From assembly GCA_028874905.1 (NCBI GenBank), contig JAPPGZ010000044.1:26276-76191 (forward strand): a DNA stretch of 49,916 nucleotides. Direction: 5' to 3'. Under the pieces are notes generated by a model that was given only the letters and a program-made list of their open reading frames with translations, searched no databases and was not told the DNA's origin. How positions within the stretch are numbered: position 1 is the first letter of the stretch; each line of letters starts with the position of its first letter. Shown here in pieces: positions 34,158 to 42,270 of this stretch. The position numbers and the translations under genes are program-made. This DNA comes from Gemmatimonadota bacterium (GTDB taxonomy: Bacteria; Gemmatimonadota; Gemmatimonadetes; Longimicrobiales; Gaopeijiaceae).

Positions 34158-34196
34158 CACCGCTCGAATGCCGGAGGAGTTTTGTCCACGGGCTGC
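34025..34196 (+). mobile_element. MITE-like inverted-repeat element, copy 2
   Basis: Runs from GCAGTCCGTGGATGAA to GTCCACGGGCTGC, 172 bp, the same length and orientation as copy 1. Differences are scattered single bases (for example GATAAAGCC against GATGAAGTC), with no length change. It does not show the outward CTAG extension of copy 1, so CTAG there may be target sequence. It lies across the 5' end of the small lipoprotein gene. Confidence 0.75.
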
Positions 34197-34237
34197 CCGG
34201 CGGACTCTCATCGCGTGCGTCGCGGAATCCTTGCAGG

Positions 34238-34504
34238 TCAGCCGGAGAACGCGGTCACGGTAATCCAGTCGGCTACCGTCCGAACCCCGGTGATCACGCC
34301 CTCGCCCAGGGCCACCAGCATGTCGCCCACCATCGTCTTGTCGAGCAGGCCCAGCCATACGGCCAAGGCCAGGAGGAGGGCCGCCGGGACGAGCACTCGC
34401 AGGGCGATGCGCGCGAACTCCTTGAAAATCATCCAGGTCAGAGCGAGGAGCAGCACGAAGACCACCAGCTCGCCGATCAAGGCAGGAGCAACGACTTCTG
34501 TCAC
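34238..34504 (-). CDS. Small membrane protein, unknown function
   Basis: 88 residues with two membrane helices (ELVVFVLLLALTWMIFKEFA and LVPAALLLALAVWLGLL), separated by a short basic loop, and a polar C-terminal tail. I recognise no family. GTG 34504 starts the hydrophobic protein; the longer frame to 34648 crosses the hup terminator and is rejected. No clear ribosome site is seen. It follows hup on the same strand but beyond that gene's terminator, so it probably has its own promoter. Confidence 0.55.
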   Translation of the reverse strand: MTEVVAPALIGELVVFVLLLALTWMIFKEFARIALRVLVPAALLLALAVWLGLLDKTMVGDMLVALGEGVITGVRTVADWITVTAFSG

Positions 34505-34551
34505 CTGGCAGGTCCGTGGATGGAAGGAGCGTCGACTCAATATACAACGAA

Positions 34552-34586
34552 GGGGAGGCGGCTCCGGTTTCCGAAGCCGCCTCCCC
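34552..34586 (-). terminator. Intrinsic terminator of the HU gene
   Basis: A 12-bp perfect stem (GGGGAGGCGGCT at 34552-34563 with its complement at 34575-34586) has an 11-base loop. It lies 90 bases past the HU stop codon. Leftward it is followed by TTCGTTGTAT, a modest T-rich tail. Confidence 0.75.
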
Positions 34587-34675
34587 GTTTCCTGCGGCGA
34601 GACCCGCCAATCGGCGAGCCGGGCCAATCTTTGCGAGAAGCGACGCAAGGACCTCGGCGCCGCTTCGTCGAAGTC

Positions 34676-34960
34676 CTACGAAATCCTGTCCTTGAGACCC
34701 TTGGCGGCCTTGAACGCGGGGTACCTCTTCGCAGCGATGGTAATACTCTCGCCCGTGCGCGGGTTGCGGCCGCTGCGGGCACCTCGATGACGGGCCTCAA
34801 AGGTCCCGAAGCCTCCGATCGAGACCTTTCCGCCGGCGTCGAGTTCGTCGGCAACGACGCCGACGGCGGGGTCGAACACGAGGTCCAGGACCTCCGCTGC
34901 CCTTGCCTGGGTCAAACCAGACTTTGCGGCGACCTTCCTGGCCATCTCGGACTTGTTCAT
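34676..34960 (-). CDS. hup: HU-family DNA-binding protein
   Basis: 94 residues, the full length of HU/IHF proteins: a dimeric, DNA-bending nucleoid protein. The N-terminal MNKSEMARKVAAKSGLTQA helices, the VSIGGFGTFEARHRGARSGRNP hinge (shown here only as its key residues GGFGTFE and RNPRTGE) and the DNA-wrapping arm followed by FKAAKGLKD are all present. ATG 34960 has AAAGGAG eight bases upstream. It is a single-gene unit with its own promoter (35052-35079) and terminator (34552-34586). Confidence 0.96.
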   Translation of the reverse strand: MNKSEMARKVAAKSGLTQARAAEVLDLVFDPAVGVVADELDAGGKVSIGGFGTFEARHRGARSGRNPRTGESITIAAKRYPAFKAAKGLKDRIS

Positions 34961-35051
34961 CTGCTCTGCTCCTTTGGGGTGGTTTGCCCGATCCCGCGCT
35001 TGTCGCGGGATTCGGACCGATGCGACGCACCGACGAGCGCGTCGCGCTTCT

Positions 35052-35079
35052 GTTACACTATCATCCTGCCCTGTGTCAA
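35052..35079 (-). promoter_or_regulatory. Sigma70-like promoter of the HU gene
   Basis: On the minus strand a perfect TTGACA (35079-35074) is followed after 16 bases by TGTAAC (35057-35052), four matches to the -10 consensus. The start point would lie near 35045, leaving an untranslated leader of about 85 bases before the ATG. Confidence 0.6.
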
Positions 35080-35094
35080 AAACTCCCCAATCGG

Positions 35095-35184
35095 TTGATC
35101 CCCTGAAGAGTTCCCGCGTATCACTGTGATGGAAAACGCCTCGGAATGGAAGGGGACAACCAAAACTGCGGGGTGCCGCACCCC
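35095..35184 (+). promoter_or_regulatory. Candidate promoter and palindromic operator of the alcohol dehydrogenase gene
   Basis: TTGATC (35095-35100) and TATCAC (35119-35124) are 18 bases apart and could be a weak promoter. A perfect palindrome GGGGTGC-C-GCACCCC occupies 35170-35184, 17 bases before the ATG, where a bound repressor or an mRNA hairpin would affect expression. Confidence 0.35.
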
Positions 35185-35201
35185 TTGCCAGCGAGTACGC
35201 G

Positions 35202-36245
35202 ATGAAAGCTGCGATCTACCGGGAATACCGAGGTCCGATCACCGTCGAAACCCTCCCCGATCCCGTGCCGCAGCCCGATGGCGTCGTACTGCGCGTTGCT
35301 TCGAACGGCATCTGCAGGAGCGATTGGCATGGGTGGGTGGGGCATGATCCGGACATCGTGCTGCCGCACGTACCGGGACACGAGATCGCCGGGGTGGTGG
35401 AAGAAGTCGGGAAGGAAGTCAGGCGGTGGAAGAGGGGTGACCGCGTGTCGGTGCCCTTCATCGCCGGTTGTGGACGGTGCCGTCAGTGCCGGGCAGGCAA
35501 CCAGCAGGTCTGTGACCGCCAGTTCCAGCCGGGCTTCCACGGCTGGGGCGGGTTCGCCGAGAGGGTGGCGCTCCGGCACGCGGACCTCACGCTCGCGGCG
35601 CTCCCCGACGCTGTCGGCTTTGTCGACGCCGCGAGCCTGGGCTGCCGGTTCGCGACTTCGTTCCGGGCGGTGCAGGCCCAGGGGCGCGTGACGGGGGGCG
35701 ACTGGGTCGCCGTGCACGGGTGCGGCGGGGTCGGGCTGGCCGCGGTGATGATCGCGGCGGCCCTCGGCGCCCGCGTAGTCGCGGTCGACATCCGCGACGA
35801 AGCCCTGGCGATGGCACGGAGCGTGGGTGCGGTCGAGGCCGTCAACGCCTCCGAATCCGCGGATCCGGTGCAGGAGATCCGCGACATCACCGATGGCGGC
35901 GCCCACGTGTCGATGGATGCCCTCGGTCACACGGACACCTGCTTCAACTCGGTGGCCTGCCTGCGCAAGCGGGGGCGCCACGTGCAGGTGGGCCTCATGA
36001 CCGCGGAGCACCGCCGTGCGGGCATACCGTGGGACCTGGTGATCGCCTGGGAACTGGAGATGGTGGGCAGCCATGGGCTGCAGGCCCACGAGTACGACCG
36101 CATCCTGCGCATGGTCGCGTCCGGCGACGTCGACCCGGCGAAGCTCGTGACGCGGTCAGTCTCCCTGGAGGAAGGCGTGGACCTCCTCACCGGAATGGAC
36201 GACTACAACGTGCTGGGCGTCGTCGTCATCGACCGGTTCGCATAG
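35202..36245 (+). CDS. Zinc-dependent alcohol dehydrogenase (MDR family)
   Basis: 347-residue medium-chain dehydrogenase that oxidises an alcohol or reduces an aldehyde with NAD(P). The catalytic-zinc ligands are in GICRSDWHGW and PGHEIAG. The structural-zinc loop CGRCRQCRAGNQQVC has the four-cysteine pattern. The Rossmann motif GCGGVGLAAV (near 171-180) is followed by VVAVDIRDE, where the acidic residue favours NAD over NADP. The substrate is not identifiable. There is no strong ribosome site. The last 20 bases overlap the convergent metalloprotease gene. Confidence 0.9.
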   Translation: MKAAIYREYRGPITVETLPDPVPQPDGVVLRVASNGICRSDWHGWVGHDPDIVLPHVPGHEIAGVVEEVGKEVRRWKRGDRVSVPFIAGCGRCRQCRAGNQQVCDRQFQPGFHGWGGFAERVALRHADLTLAALPDAVGFVDAASLGCRFATSFRAVQAQGRVTGGDWVAVHGCGGVGLAAVMIAAALGARVVAVDIRDEALAMARSVGAVEAVNASESADPVQEIRDITDGGAHVSMDALGHTDTCFNSVACLRKRGRHVQVGLMTAEHRRAGIPWDLVIAWELEMVGSHGLQAHEYDRILRMVASGDVDPAKLVTRSVSLEEGVDLLTGMDDYNVLGVVVIDRFA

Positions 36246-38766
36246 GCGGCCAGTAACGGACCCAGTCGCCGATCCAATCCATCCCGGGCGACCCGATCGG
36301 CGCTCCGGGTGGCGCGTTCGGCGTCGCGGCGGGCGTCCAGGGCGCGTAGGGACGGTTCTCAAAGCGCTGAATGTCGCGGGCCAGGAGGGCGAAATGGGCC
36401 CCCTCTTCGCCGTCGCTCGATGCGAGACCGGCAGCCGTCGACCTCAGCCGGCCGAGGTGCTGCGCCGCGACCGCACGCACCTGCGACATGGGCGCACCGT
36501 CGGCAAGCCGCATCAGTCCGTCCGCAACCACCCGCCCAACCGCCCTGCGAACCTCCGCCTCGTACGGTCCATCCCCACCGTTCGGCTCGCCGACCTCCAC
36601 GAGGGCAGCGATCACGTCGCCCAACCCCGGAAGCGACGCGTCGAGGACGCGCTGCTCCAGCAGCCGCGCCGCCCGGCTCGGATTCAGCACCTCGTCCACC
36701 ACGTGCGCCGCGGCGACGACCGCCGGGGAGATCGCGTCGAACATCGGTCCCGTGTAGCGCGGGAAGAGTTCCCGCGTCCGTCCGTACCCCGACGGCCGGG
36801 GAGGCAGCTCCGCCAGCACACCCTCGGGAATGGTCAGTTCGGCGGGCTGGAGCGCACGCACGAGCGCGTCCAGCGCCCGGTTCTGCTCCGCGGCCGACGC
36901 CGGCCGCACCGGGTCGAGTCCGTCGCCGCGGACCGCGTACGTGTAGTGCATGCCCCCAAGCACCGAGGCGGCGGCGGTGACCTGGTAGCGGTGGTGCAGG
37001 TATAGCGGGACGAGCACCTCCTCCATCTGCGCCAGGGGACGCCCCGCGCGAATCGCCCGCTCGCCGAAGCGGTCGAGGGCGGCGCGGCGGACATTGAGCA
37101 TGCGGTCCAGTTCGGCGCCCGCGTCCGTCCCGTTCGACCATTGATCGGCCCGCGCGTGGGCCGAGACGTCCTGGTTCGTGAAGAAGCGGACATCCTCGTC
37201 CCAGGCCTCTTCCAGGATCCGCTCCAGTTCGGCCGCTTCGTCCGTGCCGGCCGGGAAGACCTCGTACCCGTACCGGATCGCGACCTTGTCCCACTCGCCG
37301 ATGTCCGTGTCGTAGACCTCCGAGTAGTCGAAGCCGTCGCCATCCAGCCTGATGAGCGGGTGCGGGTAGTCCAGCACCGAGATCCTCCCCGCCTCGCTGT
37401 CGTAGTAGTTGTGCGACAGTCCCAGCGTGTGCCCGACCTCGTGTGCGGACAGCTGCCGAATCCGCGCCAGCGCCCACTCCGCGATGTCGTCCGCGGTCTC
37501 GTCGCCGCTCTCGTAGGGGGCCAGCAGTCCTTCGGCGATCAGGTAGTCCTGGCGCACGCGCAGCGAGCCGAGGGTGACGTTCCCCTTCAGGATCTCGCCT
37601 GTGCGCGGGTCGGTGACCGATCCGCCCGTGCTCCAGCCCCGGGTGGAACGATGCACCCAGTTGATCACGTTATAGCGCACGTCGTGGCTGCTTACGTCCT
37701 CGGGCCGCAGCTCGACCCGAAAGGCGTCGATGAAGCCGGCGGCCTCGAAGGCCTGGTTCCACCAGCGGGCCCCGTCCAGCAGCGCCGAGCGCACCGGCTC
37801 CGGGGTCCCGGGATCGAGGTAGTAGACGATGGGCTCGACGGGCTCGCTCATCGCGGCGGAGGGATCCCTCTTCTCCAGCCTGTGTCGGCGGATGAAACGT
37901 TTCGTCATCGGTTCGCCGAGGGGCGTCGAGTAATCCTGGAAGGAAAGTCCCCCGTACCCGGCACGCGGATCGTGAGCACGCGGCGTGTATTCCCCCAATT
38001 CCGGCAGCCTGATGAAGGAGTGATGCATGCGAATCGTGGCCGCAGCCGCGGACGCCGCCACGTTGCCGACCCCCTCGAACCCGCCGCCGCCTCCTCCGAA
38101 TCCCCCGAACCCCCCACCCCCGCCGCCCTGTCGCACGAAGGTGAGTGAAGCCTCCATCTCGGTGTTTTCCGGGAAGTTCATGACCATGGGCAGGTACACC
38201 GCGCTGCGGCTGGCGTCGAGCCGATAGGTGCCGGGACGCATCCTTGCCGCGAAGCCCGCGATGTCCTGAAGCAGGAAAGGGGTGAAGTCCACCAGCACGC
38301 GGTCGCCCGTCTTGGCCCCCACCGTGAATCCCCAGAGTGTCGACGGCGCAAAGGCGTCCTCCACCGCCTTGCGTTCGGCAGGGTTGTCGCTCGACGCGCG
38401 GAACCGGTAGTTGGGCTGGATCATCAGCACCTTGGGTCCCACGCGATGGAAACGCACCACGCGCGACCCCGCGAGCTGTCCGCGGTCGATTCCGATGTCG
38501 TTGGAACCCAGGCCCGCGCCGATCCCGGAGGCGTGAAGCACATCCGTGTCCCACGCGCCGATCTCCAGCCAGATCCTGCCCGTCGCCGCCTCCCAGTACA
38601 TCGGCATGAAGCCGTCCATCAGTTCCATCGAAGCGGTCCTGTCCTCGATCGTCGGGACCCCACCGCCGGTCTGCGCCCCCGGTTGTGCCGAAACCGGGGC
38701 CTGTGCCAGGGCCAGGGCCACGAAGAGTGTCACGGCCGCGGCGCGGCCCACGCGAATGCTCATCAT
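36226..38766 (-). CDS. Secreted zinc metalloprotease (metzincin, DUF5117-like)
   Basis: 846-residue exported protease. A signal peptide (VTLFVALALAQAPVSAQ) is followed by a long N-terminal domain of the type found in Bacteroidota/Gemmatimonadota DUF5117-DUF4953 proteins. Near residue 438-449 is the metzincin zinc motif HEVGHTLGLSHN, with three histidines and the catalytic glutamate; a downstream methionine turn (VLDYPHPL region) is less clear. A glycine/phenylalanine-rich run (around 210-228) links two parts of the N-terminal domain. Two ATG codons (38766, 38763) follow TTGGAGGT. The 3' end overlaps the alcohol dehydrogenase gene. Substrate proteins are unknown. Confidence 0.9.
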   Translation of the reverse strand: MMSIRVGRAAAVTLFVALALAQAPVSAQPGAQTGGGVPTIEDRTASMELMDGFMPMYWEAATGRIWLEIGAWDTDVLHASGIGAGLGSNDIGIDRGQLAGSRVVRFHRVGPKVLMIQPNYRFRASSDNPAERKAVEDAFAPSTLWGFTVGAKTGDRVLVDFTPFLLQDIAGFAARMRPGTYRLDASRSAVYLPMVMNFPENTEMEASLTFVRQGGGGGGFGGFGGGGGGFEGVGNVAASAAAATIRMHHSFIRLPELGEYTPRAHDPRAGYGGLSFQDYSTPLGEPMTKRFIRRHRLEKRDPSAAMSEPVEPIVYYLDPGTPEPVRSALLDGARWWNQAFEAAGFIDAFRVELRPEDVSSHDVRYNVINWVHRSTRGWSTGGSVTDPRTGEILKGNVTLGSLRVRQDYLIAEGLLAPYESGDETADDIAEWALARIRQLSAHEVGHTLGLSHNYYDSEAGRISVLDYPHPLIRLDGDGFDYSEVYDTDIGEWDKVAIRYGYEVFPAGTDEAAELERILEEAWDEDVRFFTNQDVSAHARADQWSNGTDAGAELDRMLNVRRAALDRFGERAIRAGRPLAQMEEVLVPLYLHHRYQVTAAASVLGGMHYTYAVRGDGLDPVRPASAAEQNRALDALVRALQPAELTIPEGVLAELPPRPSGYGRTRELFPRYTGPMFDAISPAVVAAAHVVDEVLNPSRAARLLEQRVLDASLPGLGDVIAALVEVGEPNGGDGPYEAEVRRAVGRVVADGLMRLADGAPMSQVRAVAAQHLGRLRSTAAGLASSDGEEGAHFALLARDIQRFENRPYAPWTPAATPNAPPGAPIGSPGMDWIGDWVRYWPPMRTGR

Positions 38767-38845
38767 CGTGCTGTACCTCCAAGGTTGAACTGCTGTTTCC
38801 CGAACTGCTGCTCCGAGCCGGGCGGGACCTCAACGCCCCCCCTGA

Positions 38846-40018
38846 CTACCTGTGGCCGGCGCTCCGGCCAAGCTGGCTGCGCACCGCCTCGGCCACCAGC
38901 TTCATCTCCTCCTCCGTGTTGTACAGGTGCGGCGAGACCCGGATGCGGCCCCGGCGCAAGGACACCACGACACCCGCATCGGCAAGCCCCTGTTCCAGTC
39001 GCTCGCCGTCGAGTCCCGGGTGTCGGAAGGTGAGTATGTGCCGACGCTGCCCCGGATCGGGAGCGGTCATGCACCCCAGGGCCTCGAGCCGCTCGGCAAG
39101 ATCGTCTGTCAGCCGGCCGACGTGCTCCGCGATCGCGTCGACCCCCGCCTCTTCAAGCAGTTCCAGCGCGGCCAGAAAGCCCGCGATCAAAGGGTACGCG
39201 AGGCTGCCCTCTTCGAAACGGCCGGCATCCGGGAGCAGCTCGTAGTGCACACGGTCGAAGTTGAACGCGTCCGTGGTACTCCTCCAGCCGACCAGGGGCG
39301 GATGGACGCTGCCCACAAGCGAGCGGTCCACGAAGACGGCGCCGATGCCCATCATGCCGAGCATCCACTTGTGGCTGTCTGCTGACAGAAAGTGAATGCC
39401 GTCCGTCTTCACGTCGGTCGGAAGCGCGCCCACGGTCTGGATGCCGTCCACGCACAGCAGCACATCCCGCTCGCGGCAGAGTTGACCGAGCCCCGCCAGG
39501 TCGGTTACCGCGCCGGTCGCGTATTGCGCCGAACTGACCGCCAGCACCCGCGTCGCCGACCCCAGGACACGGGCGGCCGCGTCCACGGTCACCGTACCCG
39601 CCTCGTCGGCGGGAACGACGTCCAGAGACGCAATGCCGCGCCGGTCCAGATCGATCCAGGGATAGACGTTGGATGGGTACTCGACCGAGGCCGCGGCCGC
39701 GACGCGGTCGCCGGGGCGCCAATCCAGCCCCGCGGCGAGAAGAGAGAGACCGTGCGAGGTGTTGCGCACGAACGCAACTTCGTCCGCCTCGCAGCCGATC
39801 AGACGGGCGAAGCGCTCACGGCACGACTGGGCCAGCGACTCCCAGTCGTCAAACGACGGCCGGCCCATCCGCGCCATCGCGTCCATGAAACCGTGAACCG
39901 CCTCGACGACGCGGGTCGAAGTGGGTGAGACACCCGCATGATTGAGGAAGATGTGGGTGCGCGATACCGGGAACTCGTCGCGATATGATTGCGGGAGGCT
40001 CCGTGCGGCAGCGTTCAT
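38846..40018 (-). CDS. PLP-dependent class V aminotransferase (cysteine desulfurase-like fold)
   Basis: 390 residues with the NifS/class V pattern: FLNHAGVSPTSTRVVEA near the N-terminus, FVRNTSHGLSLLAAGL, VDGIQTVGALPTD (the aspartate that contacts the PLP nitrogen) and the PLP lysine in SADSHKWML. The C-terminal RRGRIRVSPHLYNTEEE also fits. Members act as desulfurases, C-S lyases or epimerases, and this one cannot be assigned. ATG 40018 overlaps the stop of the GT4 gene (ATGA), so it belongs to the glycosyltransferase operon. Confidence 0.87.
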   Translation of the reverse strand: MNAAARSLPQSYRDEFPVSRTHIFLNHAGVSPTSTRVVEAVHGFMDAMARMGRPSFDDWESLAQSCRERFARLIGCEADEVAFVRNTSHGLSLLAAGLDWRPGDRVAAAASVEYPSNVYPWIDLDRRGIASLDVVPADEAGTVTVDAAARVLGSATRVLAVSSAQYATGAVTDLAGLGQLCRERDVLLCVDGIQTVGALPTDVKTDGIHFLSADSHKWMLGMMGIGAVFVDRSLVGSVHPPLVGWRSTTDAFNFDRVHYELLPDAGRFEEGSLAYPLIAGFLAALELLEEAGVDAIAEHVGRLTDDLAERLEALGCMTAPDPGQRRHILTFRHPGLDGERLEQGLADAGVVVSLRRGRIRVSPHLYNTEEEMKLVAEAVRSQLGRSAGHR

Positions 40019-41112
40019 GCGTTATGACGCCCCCTCACCACCTCGCGATAGACTTGCAGGTTGCCGTCCACCATCGCGTCCACCGAGAAGCGGCTCGCAG
40101 TTCTTTCCTGTGCGCGTCTTCCCATCGCCCGGGCGGCGGCTGGGTCCGAGAGAACAGATGCGAGTGCCGTCGCGAGGGCGCTGGCGTCTCCAGGGGGACA
40201 GAGCAGCCCCGTGCGCCCGTCCTCGATGATCTCCGGAATCCCGCCCGCCCTCGTGCCCACCACCGGCACGCCGGCCGCACCCGCCTGCAGCACGGCCACG
40301 CCCAGGCCCTCGCGCAGCGGCGGGTGCACGCAGAAGTCGAAAGATCCCAGCCAACTGTGCAGGTCGGTCCGGAAGCCGGCGAAACGGATCTGGTCCGCGA
40401 CTCCTGCGACTTCCGCCAGCGCGGCAACGTTTTCCCCCATCGGGCCACGACCGAAGAGGACCACCTTGGGAGTCATGCCCCGGCGCTTCAGGATGGCCAG
40501 CGCGTCGACGAGCACCCAGTGACCCTTGCGCGGGATGAACTGGGCCACCATGGCCCCGGCCGGCTCGCCCGGCACGAGCCCGAACTCGGCGTCCCGTTCC
40601 TCGCGGGCAGCCGGCTCCACCCAGTCGCCAGCCTCCACCGCCGAGTGCACCAGCGAGATCTTGTTTCGCGGAACGCCCTGATCGACCAGCACCTCCCGCA
40701 CAGCCGCCGAGATTGCAACCACGCGCCGGTATAGGCCGTACTTCGCCCCCACGATCCACCCCACCTCGCGGTTGTCCACGCGGCGTGTCACCACGACCGG
40801 CACACGGGCGAGCGTGGCGGCCACGGCGCCCAGGGTATCGGCGCCGCGGCGGGAATGGAGGTGCACCAGCTCCACATCGGCCCGGCGAAAGCGCACGGCC
40901 ATCCGGGCCAGCGACAGGATGTCGCCCTCGCCGCGAAACGGGAACTCCTCCACACGCAGCCACCTGTCCCGCGCCGCCGCCGCCACTTCCGAGCCGCGCG
41001 GCACCATGAGCACCGAATCGATGCCGCGCTCCTGCAGCCCCTGGGCGAGGTAGAGCACCTGCAGGGCGCCACCGTACAGGTGCCGTCCGGTCTCGACATG
41101 GACGACGCTCAC
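40015..41112 (-). CDS. Glycosyltransferase family 4
   Basis: 365-residue GT-B enzyme that retains anomeric configuration, probably adding a sugar to LPS core or a surface glycan on the cytosolic face of the inner membrane. The N-terminal Rossmann part opens with VHVETGRHLYGGALQVLYLA. The donor-binding half has AQFIPRKGHWVLVDAL, GRGPMGENV, and the E-x7-E type motif in REGLGVAVLQAGAAGVPVVG. The start is GTG 41112, overlapping the GT9 stop (GTGA); the glycine-rich 27-residue extension upstream is a shadow. It is tightly coupled both upstream and downstream. Confidence 0.88.
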   Translation of the reverse strand: MSVVHVETGRHLYGGALQVLYLAQGLQERGIDSVLMVPRGSEVAAAARDRWLRVEEFPFRGEGDILSLARMAVRFRRADVELVHLHSRRGADTLGAVAATLARVPVVVTRRVDNREVGWIVGAKYGLYRRVVAISAAVREVLVDQGVPRNKISLVHSAVEAGDWVEPAAREERDAEFGLVPGEPAGAMVAQFIPRKGHWVLVDALAILKRRGMTPKVVLFGRGPMGENVAALAEVAGVADQIRFAGFRTDLHSWLGSFDFCVHPPLREGLGVAVLQAGAAGVPVVGTRAGGIPEIIEDGRTGLLCPPGDASALATALASVLSDPAAARAMGRRAQERTASRFSVDAMVDGNLQVYREVVRGRHNA

Positions 41113-42221
41113 GAAACCTTCGCGACGACCGGCACCTTCAGCACCGCCCCCACCGCCCCCACCACCTCGTCGACCGTGATATCCGTCATGCAATCGACCC
41201 GGCCGTCACAAGTCAGCTTGCCGCGGCACGGCGAGCAGCTTCTCCCCGAATGCAGGATCCTCACGCCCGGACCCGGCGGATCCAGGTACGGCGTGTTCGA
41301 CCCGAACAGGAGCACCGCCGGGCGGCCGTACGCGTGTGCCATGTGGCTGAGTCCCGTGTCCACGCCCACCAGCGCGCCGCAGCGGGACACCATCGCGGCC
41401 GCCTCACCCAGCGTCGTCCGGCCCACCAGATCCACTATGGGGACACCCGCCCCCCTGTCGGGCGCGTCCACGCCCTCCACCGTCACACCTGCCCCCGCCA
41501 GGATCCGATCCGCCGCACCCCGGTCCGCATGCCCCCCCAGCATCACCACCCCGACGCGCATGCCGGCCCGTATGCGGCGGATCACCCCGGACCACCGCTC
41601 CTCCGGCCAGTGCTTGTGGAAGCGCGTCGTGAACGGACACACGACCACGAACCCCGCGTCGAGCCCCTTCTGCGTCACGACGCGCGCAACCATCTCAACC
41701 TCGGCGGCCGAGCGCGGGATCTCGAGCGCGAACGATCGCGTGTCCAGATCGAGAGCTTCGCCGAGATGGATGTACTCGGAGGCGATCCGCCGCGAAGTCC
41801 CGCCACGCCTCACGACGTCGGTCATCAGGGCGCGCGACCCCTCCCTCGATCCCAGGCCGATGCGCACCGGAGCTCCCGCAAGGAACGCCAGCAGGCCGCT
41901 GCGCAGAAGGCCCTGCGCGTCGATGACGACATCGAAACGGGCGTCCCGCAGGCGGTCGAGCAGGTCGGCCGCGGCGCCTGCCAGCATCCCCCAGCGGCCC
42001 GTTCGCAACATGCGCCTCCACGACGCGCGCTCCCACACGATCACCTCGTCCAGGTGAGGGTTGTGCCGGATCACGTCCGCCGTCCGCTCCTCGACCGCCC
42101 AGCAGATGTGGGCCTCGGGGTAGCGGCGGCGCAACGCGCCCGCGAGAGGGGAAGCGAACGCCACGTCGCCGCGCGCGGACAGGCGCACGATCAGGATCTT
42201 CCGGACGGTTCGAGGAATCAT
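41109..42221 (-). CDS. Glycosyltransferase family 9 (heptosyltransferase type)
   Basis: 370-residue GT9 enzyme, the family that adds heptose to Kdo in LPS core. KILIVRLSARGDVAFASPLA is the typical N-terminus with the catalytic-region aspartate. The donor-binding C-terminal half has FTTRFHKHWPEERW, LVGRTTLGEAAAMVSRC and GVDTGLSHMAHAYGRPAVLLFG. A cysteine-rich tail (CSPCRGKLTCDGRVDCM) is common in heptosyltransferase-like proteins. ATG 42221 fits the family start. It is divergent from waaA, whose product makes the acceptor for this step, so the two sides of this locus build one pathway. Confidence 0.9.
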   Translation of the reverse strand: MIPRTVRKILIVRLSARGDVAFASPLAGALRRRYPEAHICWAVEERTADVIRHNPHLDEVIVWERASWRRMLRTGRWGMLAGAAADLLDRLRDARFDVVIDAQGLLRSGLLAFLAGAPVRIGLGSREGSRALMTDVVRRGGTSRRIASEYIHLGEALDLDTRSFALEIPRSAAEVEMVARVVTQKGLDAGFVVVCPFTTRFHKHWPEERWSGVIRRIRAGMRVGVVMLGGHADRGAADRILAGAGVTVEGVDAPDRGAGVPIVDLVGRTTLGEAAAMVSRCGALVGVDTGLSHMAHAYGRPAVLLFGSNTPYLDPPGPGVRILHSGRSCSPCRGKLTCDGRVDCMTDITVDEVVGAVGAVLKVPVVAKVS

Positions 42222-42232
42222 GAAATGAAGGT

Positions 42233-42238
42233 TATGAT
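42233..42238 (+). promoter_or_regulatory. Candidate -10 element of waaA
   Basis: TATGAT at 42233-42238 lies in the 49-base divergent gap, 33 bases before the waaA ATG. The best -35 is weak (TTCGAG at 42209-42214, 18 bases away) and falls inside the start of the GT9 gene. Confidence 0.4.
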
Positions 42239-42270
42239 TGGCTGTTGCCGTCACAACTCCCCAACCACGC

